Origin: Gammaproteobacteria bacterium
GTDB lineage: Bacteria > Pseudomonadota > Gammaproteobacteria > SZUA-21
Length of the DNA stretch: 5,260 nucleotides
Direction: 5' to 3'
NCBI GenBank assembly: GCA_027021095.1
Contig: JALUUZ010000572.1
Location: 1 to 5,260, forward strand
Positions 1-5,238 of this stretch are shown in pieces; position 1 is the first letter of the stretch; each line of letters begins with the position of its first letter. Under the pieces are notes generated by a model. It saw only the letters and a program-made list of their open reading frames with translations. It had not been told where the DNA came from and ran no database searches. A program made the translations under genes and the position numbers.

Positions 1-11
1 AAAACGAAAAA

Positions 12-32
12 TTGGCCGGCTTTGTGTGCCAA
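12..32. promoter_or_regulatory. Dyad TTGGC-N11-GCCAA just upstream of a promoter, possible operator
   Basis: The arms are TTGGC at 12-16 and GCCAA at 28-32, with an 11-nt spacer. The dyad ends six bases before the -35 box of the promoter at 39-65, a usual place for an activator site. Five-base arms arise easily by chance and no regulator is encoded nearby. It could also be the end of a terminator from a gene left of the window, although no T-run follows it. Confidence 0.2.
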
Positions 33-38
33 AGGTAA

Positions 39-65
39 TTGACTAATCATACCATGTATTATAAT
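39..65 (+). promoter_or_regulatory. Sigma70-type promoter for the DUF2147-like gene
   Basis: A -35 box TTGACT (39-44) matches five of six consensus bases, and a -10 box TATAAT (60-65) matches all six. The spacer is 15 bp, shorter than the preferred 17, which may lower activity or make it depend on a regulator. Surrounding DNA is A+T-rich. Transcription would start near 72, giving a leader of roughly 94 nt before the ATG at 166. No other promoter this good is visible in the window. Confidence 0.65.
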
Positions 66-72
66 GTTCTAA

Positions 73-160
73 TCTCCTAATTTAGTTACGGTTATTATGA
101 CTGGGTTAGGAGTCTGAACCGTTGGATAAATCATCAATTGAAAAATCTGTAGGAGAGGAG
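73..160 (+). promoter_or_regulatory. 5' leader with ribosome binding site and competing base-pairing options
   Basis: The ribosome binding site is a double purine block, AGGAG (151-155) and GAGGAG (155-160), five bases before the ATG. TCTCCTA at 73-79, at the expected 5' end of the RNA, is fully complementary to TAGGAGA at 150-156, so it could mask that site. CTCCTAA at 74-80 is equally complementary to TTAGGAG at 106-112. A further pair, ACGGTT (88-93) with AACCGT (117-122), interleaves with the second option and could form an H-type pseudoknot. The complementarities are read directly. That they act as a translational switch is inference. It matches no riboswitch class I recognise. Confidence 0.3.
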
Positions 161-165
161 CATCT

Positions 166-534
166 ATGAAAAAAATAATCATTACCGCGGCATTGTTGGC
201 AGTTGGATTGGCTACCACTGCGTCTGCAGCAGAAAAAAAACTGACGGACATGATTGGTAAATGGAAATGGGAAGGTTTTACCGTGGTTGTAAAGAAGTGC
301 CCGAAAACAGAAATCTGTGCCAAGGTCGTGTCAGGACCGAAAAATGTGGGTCTGGAGATGATCCGCTCGAAGCTGACGCTGAAAGGTGATCACTATATCG
401 GTAAAATCGCTCATCCTCAGACTGGTGACACTTACAATACCAAGCTGAAAATGACCGACGCCAATACTTGGCACCTGGATGGTTGTACTGACAAGAACGT
501 CTGCGCCAGCGGTAATTTTACACGGGTAAAATAA
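166..534 (+). CDS. Small secreted DUF2147-like protein
   Basis: This encodes a 122-residue protein with a Sec signal peptide: MKK, a hydrophobic core (residues 4-17), then an Ala-Ser-Ala cleavage site after residue 21, leaving about 101 mature residues for the periplasm. The mature part has the DUF2147 pattern as I know it: GKWKW near the start (31-35), a central G-K-I-x-H-P-x-T-G-x-x-Y block (79-90), a strand-like KLKM, then L-D-G-C (104-107) and a C-terminal F-T-R. Members are small beta-rich periplasmic proteins without an established biochemical function. Four cysteines form two C-x5-C pairs (45/51 and 107/113), consistent with disulfides. The start is fixed by a strong ribosome binding site five bases upstream. 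The gene has its own promoter and a terminator-like hairpin, so it is probably monocistronic. It is visibly more A+T-rich than the genes to its right. The reading frame is secure; the family call is from pattern only. Confidence 0.85.
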   Translation: MKKIIITAALLAVGLATTASAAEKKLTDMIGKWKWEGFTVVVKKCPKTEICAKVVSGPKNVGLEMIRSKLTLKGDHYIGKIAHPQTGDTYNTKLKMTDANTWHLDGCTDKNVCASGNFTRVK

Positions 535-554
535 GACCTGGCACCGCACACTGT

Positions 555-595
555 TTCCTGCGTGCTTGCATCCGTGATCACGCAGGAACGGTTTT
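555..595 (+). terminator. Intrinsic-terminator-like hairpin after the DUF2147-like gene
   Basis: A perfect 10-bp stem pairs TTCCTGCGTG (555-564) with CACGCAGGAA (579-588) around a 14-nt loop, and CGG then TTTT follow (592-595). It starts 20 bases after the stop codon. The stem is strong but the T-run is short and offset by three bases, so termination may be partial. An internal palindrome, CGTGATCACG (573-582), offers a competing fold. It lies between convergent genes and could also block transcription from the other strand, although no T-run is seen on that side. Confidence 0.6.
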
Positions 596-809
596 AACCC
601 GGATTTCGCACTCCTTTACACTGCGATGGTCTATGCCCTGACCGTTAAGGCCTCTTGGAGTCTGGGCATGGCCTTGTTCAGACGGGTTGTTGCGATCACT
701 CTGTCGATTCGAATCAGACGCGAAGCACATTGCACATCATCTTGTCGTGAAAGCAAGCCGGTCCCCGTCCCTGCATCGTTCAATCGCGGACCATGGTAGA
801 GAATGCCGC
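596..809. other. Convergent intergenic spacer without a recognisable gene
   Basis: These 214 bases lie between the 3' ends of two convergent genes. Reading frames here lack a ribosome binding site and run into the antisense of the membrane-protein gene. Visible structure is weak: a 6-bp dyad ATGCCC/GGGCAT (633-638 and 664-669), a 10-bp palindrome GATTCGAATC (706-715), and GGTCC/GGACC (760-764 and 788-792). None has a T-run in either direction. I see no RNA gene. Confidence 0.5.
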
Positions 810-1169
810 TCAGCCGGCCGGTGCTGTCTTTCTGAAGTTGAGCAGTTTGATTACCAGCGCTGCAACGAGAAAACCAAGACCTACCTGCCAGAAATGCACC
901 AGGATGAATTCCATTTGGGTTTTGTCGCCGAAATTGAGTTTTGGCGGCATGCTCAGCAGAAAACCGACCAGTTGCGCCGCCAAGAAGAACAATGACACCG
1001 CAAAGGTCGTACGCGCGAACAACAGTGCAATCCTCGAGGTGTTGGCTTTGAAGAGGGCGCCAGCGATGGCGAGTGCGACGCCGAGCGCGGCGACAGCGAC
1101 CCCGGCCCAGAACAGCGGAAACATATAGGGCATCATGTCGAGCATCATATCTATCAGTGTCTGTTTCAC
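810..1169 (-). CDS. Small inner-membrane protein of unknown function, three predicted helices
   Basis: From the preferred GTG start this is a 119-residue hydrophobic protein beginning MKQTLIDMML. Likely membrane segments are residues 17-40, 48-73 and 88-110, with short polar loops (KANTSR; PPKLNFGDKTQ) and a basic C-terminal tail. The first segment is rich in small residues (Ala, Gly, Val), and the N-terminus is methionine-rich. There is no signal-peptide cleavage site or catalytic motif, and I do not recognise a family. The frame stays open to an ATG at 1202 (130 residues). That ATG lies four bases after a TAAAAT -10-like box and has no spaced ribosome binding site, whereas the GTG at 1169 has AGAGG six bases upstream. 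The gene is divergent from recQ and shares its upstream region. Coding status rests on the coherent helix pattern and start signals. Confidence 0.7.
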   Translation of the reverse strand: MKQTLIDMMLDMMPYMFPLFWAGVAVAALGVALAIAGALFKANTSRIALLFARTTFAVSLFFLAAQLVGFLLSMPPKLNFGDKTQMEFILVHFWQVGLGFLVAALVIKLLNFRKTAPAG

Positions 1170-1175
1170 GATAAA

Positions 1176-1180
1176 CCTCT
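1176..1180 (-). promoter_or_regulatory. Ribosome binding site deciding the GTG start at 1169
   Basis: On the minus strand AGAGG is followed by TTTATC and then GTG, a six-base spacing. This is far better than the context of the upstream in-frame ATG at 1202, where ATAGG abuts the codon directly. Confidence 0.6.
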
Positions 1181-1202
1181 GATTGTCGGTAATGGTACCC
1201 AT

Positions 1203-1267
1203 CCTATTTTACGCGATCCATGACGTTAGTCCAGATGGCCGGAGATGTTATTTGCGGGTAAAATAGG
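1203..1267. promoter_or_regulatory. Inverted repeat with outward-facing -10-like boxes between divergent genes
   Basis: The arms are 1203-1215 and 1255-1267. Twelve of 13 positions are complementary, including ten in a row (CCTATTTTAC with GTAAAATAGG), with 39 bp between the arms. Each arm contains TAAAAT facing outward. On the minus strand it lies at 1211-1206, 16 bp downstream of TGGACT (1233-1228), a fair promoter placing the RNA start about 30 nt before the GTG at 1169. On the plus strand it lies at 1259-1264, with only a poor -35 candidate (TGGCCG, 1236-1241, 17-bp spacer), placing the start about 23 nt before recQ. The symmetry is seen directly; promoter activity and any shared regulator are inferred. 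Confidence 0.45.
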
Positions 1268-1293
1268 CTTTTCGTCCATTGGCAGGTTGAACA

Positions 1294-3117
1294 GTGCAAA
1301 AGGCCAGGCAGTTATTAAAAAAATTGTATGGATACAGTGAATTTCGTCTGCACCAGGCGGAGGTGATCCAGACCCTGTTGCAGGGTGGGGATGCAATGGT
1401 GCTGATGCCGACCGGCGGCGGCAAGTCGTTGTGCTACCAGATTCCAGCCATGCTGCGGCCGGGCACAGGGGTGATCGTATCGCCGTTGATTGCCTTGATG
1501 CAGGACCAGGTACTGGCATTGCAACAGCTTGGTATCAATGCCGCCTACTTGAATTCCAGCCAGTCGGGCGCGGAGTCCGGCGAGGTCGAGCAGGCGTTTC
1601 TGTCCGGCCGCCTGGACCTGCTCTATATCGCGCCGGAAAGACTGCTGACCGAGCGGATGTTGCGCTTGCTGGAGAAAGCCGCGATCGCACTGTTTGCGAT
1701 CGATGAAGCGCACTGTGTTTCGCAATGGGGGCATGATTTCCGCCCTGAGTATCAGCAGCTTGGTATCCTGCCGCAGCGTTTTCCCGGCGTGCCGCGGGTC
1801 GCCTTGACCGCGACCGCAGACCTGGCGACACGCCGCGAGATCATCGAGCAGCTGCAGTTGCAGCAGGCCAGCGTCTATGTCAACAGTTTCAACCGGCCGA
1901 ATATCCATTACAGCATCAATACCGGGCAGCAGCTGCGGCAGCAACTCTGGGAGTTCATCCGCAGCGAGCATGCACAGGATGCAGGGATCGTGTATTGCCT
2001 GTCGCGTAAGAAAGTCGAGGCGATCGCGCAATGGCTTGCGACAAAGGGCAGGGTGGCCTTGCCCTACCACGCAGGCCTGAGCACGCAGCAGCGCCAGTTG
2101 CACCAGCAGCGGTTCCTGCGTGAAGACGGGGTGATCATCGTCGCAACGATCGCTTTCGGAATGGGTATCGACAAGCCGGATGTACGTTTTGTCGCACACC
2201 TGAACCTGCCCAAGAGTATCGAGGCCTACTACCAGGAAACCGGCCGCGCAGGACGTGATGGTGAGCCGGCCAATGCATGGCTGGGCTATGGACTGCAGGA
2301 TGTCATCACCCTCGGGCAGATGATACGCAGCGGCGAAGGGAATGACAGGTACAAACGGATCGCCGGCCAGAAACTCGACGCAATGATTGGTTTGTGCGAG
2401 TCGAACACCTGCCGGCGTCAGGCGCTACTGGCTTATTTTTCCGAATCCTTTTCAGCGCCTTGCGGACGCTGTGACAATTGTGTCAGCCCGCCGCAGACCT
2501 GGGATGCGACGGTGGCGGCGCAGAAAGCACTGTCGTGTGTCTACCGTTGCGGTCAGCGGTTCGGCGTCAACTACTTGATCGATATTCTGCGTGGCAAGCG
2601 AGACCAGCGTATCATCAATAACGGGCATGACATGTTGAGCACATTTGGTGTCGGGCAGGAGCTGGACGTGGCAGAGTGGCGGGCCGTGTTCCGGCAGTTG
2701 ATCGTGCGCGGTTATGTGCAAGTCGATATGGAAAGTTATAACGTCCTGCGCCTGACCGACAAGGCCAGGCCCTTGTTGCGCAACCAGGAAAAGCTGGTGT
2801 TACGCAGGCTGGAACGTGGACGCAAAACGGTGGCCGGCAAAACCAAACCAAAGGCTCCCGACAAGCTGTCTGCGACACAGTCGGCCTTGTTCAAGGTGTT
2901 GAAAAAGTTACGCCTGGAGCTGGCGCAGCAGCAGAATCTACCAGCCTATCGTGTGTTTCATGATACGGTGTTGTTGCAGATGGCGGTGCGACAGCCTGTC
3001 AACAGGGAGCAGATGCTGGCACTGCATGGTGTCGGCGAGAAAAAACTGGAGCGCTATGGCGAATCATTTCTGCATGCAGTGAAGGATTACCTGCTCTCCA
3101 GCGATGCCGGGGCCTGA
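1294..3117 (+). CDS. recQ: ATP-dependent DNA helicase RecQ
   Basis: RecQ is a 3'-5' superfamily 2 helicase that unwinds forks and recombination intermediates; in the RecF pathway it works with RecJ to prepare gaps for RecA. All hallmarks are visible: motif 0 (residues 17-25, Gln21), Walker A P-T-G-G-G-K-S (Lys44), Walker B DEAH (137-140), the aromatic-rich loop SQWGHDFRP (143-151), TATA (172-175), motif IV (231-242), motif V (285-298) and motif VI QETGRAGRDG (314-323, with Arg318 and Arg321). The zinc site has Cys373, 390, 393 and 396. A winged helix spans about 400-510 and an HRDC domain about 527-600, containing LHGVGEKKLERYG. The length of 607 matches the E. coli enzyme (about 609), so it is intact. 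The start is GTG with AGG seven bases upstream; an in-frame TGA at 1288 rules out a longer form. The modest ribosome site and GTG suggest low expression, usual for a helicase. It is probably the first gene of the plus-strand cluster. Confidence 0.98.
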   Translation: MQKARQLLKKLYGYSEFRLHQAEVIQTLLQGGDAMVLMPTGGGKSLCYQIPAMLRPGTGVIVSPLIALMQDQVLALQQLGINAAYLNSSQSGAESGEVEQAFLSGRLDLLYIAPERLLTERMLRLLEKAAIALFAIDEAHCVSQWGHDFRPEYQQLGILPQRFPGVPRVALTATADLATRREIIEQLQLQQASVYVNSFNRPNIHYSINTGQQLRQQLWEFIRSEHAQDAGIVYCLSRKKVEAIAQWLATKGRVALPYHAGLSTQQRQLHQQRFLREDGVIIVATIAFGMGIDKPDVRFVAHLNLPKSIEAYYQETGRAGRDGEPANAWLGYGLQDVITLGQMIRSGEGNDRYKRIAGQKLDAMIGLCESNTCRRQALLAYFSESFSAPCGRCDNCVSPPQTWDATVAAQKALSCVYRCGQRFGVNYLIDILRGKRDQRIINNGHDMLSTFGVGQELDVAEWRAVFRQLIVRGYVQVDMESYNVLRLTDKARPLLRNQEKLVLRRLERGRKTVAGKTKPKAPDKLSATQSALFKVLKKLRLELAQQQNLPAYRVFHDTVLLQMAVRQPVNREQMLALHGVGEKKLERYGESFLHAVKDYLLSSDAGA

Positions 3118-3123
3118 GCCGGA

Positions 3124-3519
3124 ATGGACCTGTTTTGCTATGGAACGCTGCGCTGCGCGGAGGTGTTCGAAGCGGTGACCGGATACGCACGGAAGGGTGT
3201 GGAGGCGGTTTTGGATGGCTATGCGGCCTACCGCTTTGTCGGGCGGAACTATCCCGGGTTGGTCCCGGATGCCGGGCGACAGGTCAGTGGTGTGCTCTAT
3301 ACCCGCCTGGATCGGGAGATCGTCACCAGGCTCGACCGCTACGAAGGGGACGAATACCGGAAGCTACGTGTCCGGGTCAGGCTGGCCGATGGCAGGCTGC
3401 GTCCGGCCTGGGTCTACCTGTGCCGTCACCCGCTGCGGCACAGGTTGAGCCGGGAGTCGTGGGATTACCAGTTGTTTGTCGACAAGGAACTCGACGATTA
3501 TTTGAGGCGCTTGCGATGA
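3124..3519 (+). CDS. Gamma-glutamylcyclotransferase/AIG2-like family protein
   Basis: This 131-residue protein starts MDLFCYGTLR, the glycine-rich nucleating loop of the gamma-glutamylcyclotransferase (GGCT/AIG2) fold, and carries LDRYEGDEYRK at 70-80. Glu74 aligns with the catalytic glutamate of family members such as human GGACT (Glu82), and the GVLY strand (57-60) also fits. Enzymes of this fold release 5-oxoproline from gamma-glutamyl amines, amino acids or peptides. The bacterial substrate is generally unknown, so I do not assign one. Length is normal for the single-domain bacterial type, and there is no signal peptide, so it is cytoplasmic. It begins six bases after the recQ stop. Its ribosome site is poor (only GGA touching the ATG), so translation is probably coupled to recQ. 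The start is kept because the fold's first strand begins immediately after it. Its last bases overlap the next gene. Confidence 0.87.
   Translation: MDLFCYGTLRCAEVFEAVTGYARKGVEAVLDGYAAYRFVGRNYPGLVPDAGRQVSGVLYTRLDREIVTRLDRYEGDEYRKLRVRVRLADGRLRPAWVYLCRHPLRHRLSRESWDYQLFVDKELDDYLRRLR
3504..3507 (+). promoter_or_regulatory. Ribosome binding site fixing the DUF455 start at 3516
   Basis: GAGG lies eight bases before the ATG at 3516, inside the end of the preceding gene. It selects this start over the in-frame open stretch that reaches back to 3135, which is only an alternative frame of the GGCT-like gene. Confidence 0.6.
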
Positions 3520-4328
3520 GTGCGTCGAACCTGTTCTGGCGTGCCAGGCAATGCCTGTGCGAGGCACGGATCCAGTACAAGCTGACGGCGACCCGGCGGC
3601 TGGCTGCTGACTGGGAGGCAGGGATGTTGAATACAGCGGACGCCGGGCCGGTCGATCCGGTGTTGCGGCCTGGCCAGCCGCCGCGGCCGGTGCTGGTCGG
3701 CTTTACCGATACGCCGCGGCGTGGGCTTGGTACCACTGAGGGGCGCGCCGCGTTCGTGCATGCACTTGCACATATCGAGTTCAACGCAGTCAACCTTGGC
3801 TTGGACGCAGTCTACCGTTTTCGCGGTATGCCGCAGGCGTTCTATACCGACTGGCTGCGTGTGGCTGTCGATGAGGCCCGGCATTTTGAAATGCTGGCTG
3901 GCCGTCTGCGGGAGTTGGGTCACGAGTATGGCGATTTTGTCGCCCACGATGGTTTGTGGCAGATGGCCGCGCAGACGGCTGACAGCCTGGTTGCGCGCAT
4001 GGCGCTCGTGCCACGGCTGTTGGAGGCCCGGGGGTTGGATGTGACACCGCGTATGATTACGCGGTTGAAATCGTTGAACGACCTGCAGACAGTGGCGATC
4101 CTGCAGGTGATTCTGCACGAGGAGATCGGGCATGTGGCGGTGGGGACACGCTGGTATCACTACGCATGCCGCGAGGCTGGGGTCGACCCCGAGCAGGAAT
4201 TCTATAAGTTATTAAAAAAACATGGGAAATTGCCATTGCCCACACCGGTCAACCAAGCCGCGAGGCTGGAGGCCGGATTTGGCAGAAATGAGCTTGAACG
4301 CTTGTGCAGCCCCCCCGAAAAAGATTAA
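3516..4328 (+). CDS. DUF455 family protein (ferritin-like fold)
   Basis: This 270-residue protein has the DUF455 sequence pattern through its core: A-H-I-E-F-N-A (85-91), R-F-R-G-M-P-Q-A-F-Y-T-D-W (101-113), V-A-V-D-E-A-R-H-F (116-124), G-H-E-Y-G-D-F-V-A-H-D-G-L-W (135-148), L-L-E-A-R-G-L-D-V (168-176) and L-H-E-E-I-G-H-V (200-207). The family has a ferritin-like four-helix fold. Glu88, Glu120, His123, Glu170, Glu203 and His206 are spaced like E/ExxH carboxylate-bridged di-metal ligands. Its reaction is not established; similar folds include di-iron oxygenases and the tRNA hydroxylase MiaE. There is no signal peptide, so it is cytoplasmic. The ATG overlaps the preceding TGA as ATGA, with GAGG eight bases upstream, so the two genes are translationally coupled. 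A run of seven C at 4310-4316 lies near the stop; slippage would change only the last few residues. The family is clear and the function unknown. Confidence 0.9.
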   Translation: MSASNLFWRARQCLCEARIQYKLTATRRLAADWEAGMLNTADAGPVDPVLRPGQPPRPVLVGFTDTPRRGLGTTEGRAAFVHALAHIEFNAVNLGLDAVYRFRGMPQAFYTDWLRVAVDEARHFEMLAGRLRELGHEYGDFVAHDGLWQMAAQTADSLVARMALVPRLLEARGLDVTPRMITRLKSLNDLQTVAILQVILHEEIGHVAVGTRWYHYACREAGVDPEQEFYKLLKKHGKLPLPTPVNQAARLEAGFGRNELERLCSPPEKD

Positions 4329-4345
4329 GATAAAATCTGTCGTTT

Positions 4346-4351
4346 AGGGGG
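4346..4351 (+). promoter_or_regulatory. Ribosome binding site with two adjacent ATG codons
   Basis: AGGGGG lies three bases before the ATG at 4355 and six before a second in-frame ATG at 4358. The second has the more usual spacing, so the product may start MKHV rather than MMKHV. The choice has little effect on the signal peptide. Confidence 0.5.
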
Positions 4352-4354
4352 TAA

Positions 4355-5107
4355 ATGATGAAGCATGTGATTTCAGGCCGGGCAGTCGGTTTGGCTGTAC
4401 TGCTGGCCACCGGCATGACGGTGTCTGCAGCGAAGAAACCGGGCAACGACAGGGTTGCTGAGGCAGGGAAGTCTGCGGCGCAGATCCTGATGTATTCGGA
4501 GCAGGAGAAGGGGATCAAGCCTTATCCAGTGCGTTATATCGTGACCGACTTGTATCTGCGCAGCGACGATGGAATCGACAACGGTGATTTTACCTTGCTC
4601 GACCGGCGAAATAAGACCGTCTATAACGTGTCGCGGCAGAACCGGACGATCCTGGTGGTCACCAGGCAGAATGCGACGGTGGCAAAGAAAGACCGGCCAA
4701 AGATCCGGGTCACGACGAACGACAAGCTGAATCTGCCGAAGATCGACAATAAGCATACCTTGAAGTTGAAATTCGAGGCAGGAAAAAAAGTCTGTAACAA
4801 TTATATCGTGGTACCCGGACTGATGAACAAGGCGGTTGCAGCGTTGGCGGAGTTCAGGGGTGTGCTGGCGGGCCAGCATGCCGCCAACCTGCACAAGACC
4901 CCCAAGTCGTTGCAGGATCCTTGTTTTACGGCGTTCAATATCGTGAACCATTCAAAGCATCTTGAATATGGATTGGTGGTCAGGCAATGGAACAGCCAGG
5001 GTAAACAGCAGTTGCTGGTGGACTATGCCAAGAACAGGCTGGTCAACAACAGCCTGTTTGTCCTGCCTAAAGGTTACAAGCGGTTCAAAGTCGGCGAGAT
5101 GCCGTAA
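4355..5107 (+). CDS. Secreted protein of unknown function
   Basis: This encodes a 250-residue protein with a Sec signal peptide: basic residues, a hydrophobic stretch (residues 10-22) and a Val-Ser-Ala cleavage site near residue 25. There is no lipobox cysteine, so a soluble periplasmic protein is likely. The mature part is very basic and beta-strand-like, with RYIVTDLYLRSDDG (60-73), DFTLLDRRNKTVYNV (78-92) and TILVV (98-102). That succession recalls the curved beta-sheet of LolA- or DUF4412-like periplasmic carriers, as does the C-terminal L-P-K-G-Y-K (237-242). This is a loose resemblance and I assign no family. Two cysteines (147 and 190) could form a disulfide. It starts 26 bases after the DUF455 gene. 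I see no terminator or good promoter in the gap, so it may be the last gene of the same transcript. Either of two adjacent ATGs may serve as the start. Confidence 0.85.
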   Translation: MMKHVISGRAVGLAVLLATGMTVSAAKKPGNDRVAEAGKSAAQILMYSEQEKGIKPYPVRYIVTDLYLRSDDGIDNGDFTLLDRRNKTVYNVSRQNRTILVVTRQNATVAKKDRPKIRVTTNDKLNLPKIDNKHTLKLKFEAGKKVCNNYIVVPGLMNKAVAALAEFRGVLAGQHAANLHKTPKSLQDPCFTAFNIVNHSKHLEYGLVVRQWNSQGKQQLLVDYAKNRLVNNSLFVLPKGYKRFKVGEMP

Positions 5108-5238
5108 CCGGCTTCAGAACCAGCGTATACGTACTTGCATTCCGGCTTCTATCGATCCTGTCGTCGCTGGCACGCTGCAGCGTTCGCGGTGGGCGGTATT
5201 GTCATGAGAAACAGCAACACAACTTGAAGGAAACGAAG
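5108..5238. other. Intergenic region with a 12-bp perfect palindrome
   Basis: The palindrome ACGCTGCAGCGT occupies 5172-5183, 55 bases before the next start codon. A smaller palindrome, CGTATACG, lies near 5124-5131, and CCGGCTTC occurs twice directly (5108-5115 and 5142-5149). I find no stem followed by a T-run, so no clear terminator for the upstream gene. I also find no convincing -35/-10 pair for the next gene; TATTGT at 5197-5202 is a weak -10 candidate. The palindrome may be an operator, but no regulator points to it. Confidence 0.35.
5227..5231 (+). promoter_or_regulatory. Ribosome binding site for the gene entering at the right edge
   Basis: AAGGA is followed by seven bases and then GTG at 5239, ideal spacing. 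It supports a real gene start despite the very short visible coding part. Confidence 0.6.

Noticed and set aside
703..719. tRNA T-arm-like sequence around GATTCGAATC
   Set aside because: TTCGAAT resembles a T-loop, but the two inner stem pairs mismatch, and I find no matching acceptor, D or anticodon arms. It is a simple palindrome.
687..1128. Two plus-strand frames (687-995 and 793-1128) over the membrane-protein gene
   Set aside because: Their products are low-complexity and unlike any protein I know, with no ribosome site. The opposite strand gives a coherent three-helix membrane protein.
1315..2199. Long open frame of 294 codons antisense to recQ
   Set aside because: It lies wholly opposite a clear recQ and has no ribosome site or recognisable domain. 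Long antisense frames are common in G+C-rich genes.
3135..3515. N-terminal extension of the DUF455 frame back to 3135
   Set aside because: This stretch is an alternative frame of the GGCT-like gene. The GAGG-spaced ATG at 3516 and the family's usual N-terminus mark the true start.
4331..4336. TAAAAT as a promoter for the secreted-protein gene
   Set aside because: No -35-like hexamer lies 15-19 bases upstream, where the sequence is a C-rich run. A shared transcript with the upstream gene is simpler.
5108..5149. Direct repeat of CCGGCTTC as an attachment or insertion-site duplication
   Set aside because: Eight bases 34 apart, with no element between them and no transposase or integrase nearby, is most likely chance.
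5204..5227. Seven-residue mini-ORF (MRNSNTT) before the last gene, as a leader peptide
   Set aside because: It lacks a ribosome site, has no codon bias suggesting attenuation, and is not followed by an alternative hairpin.
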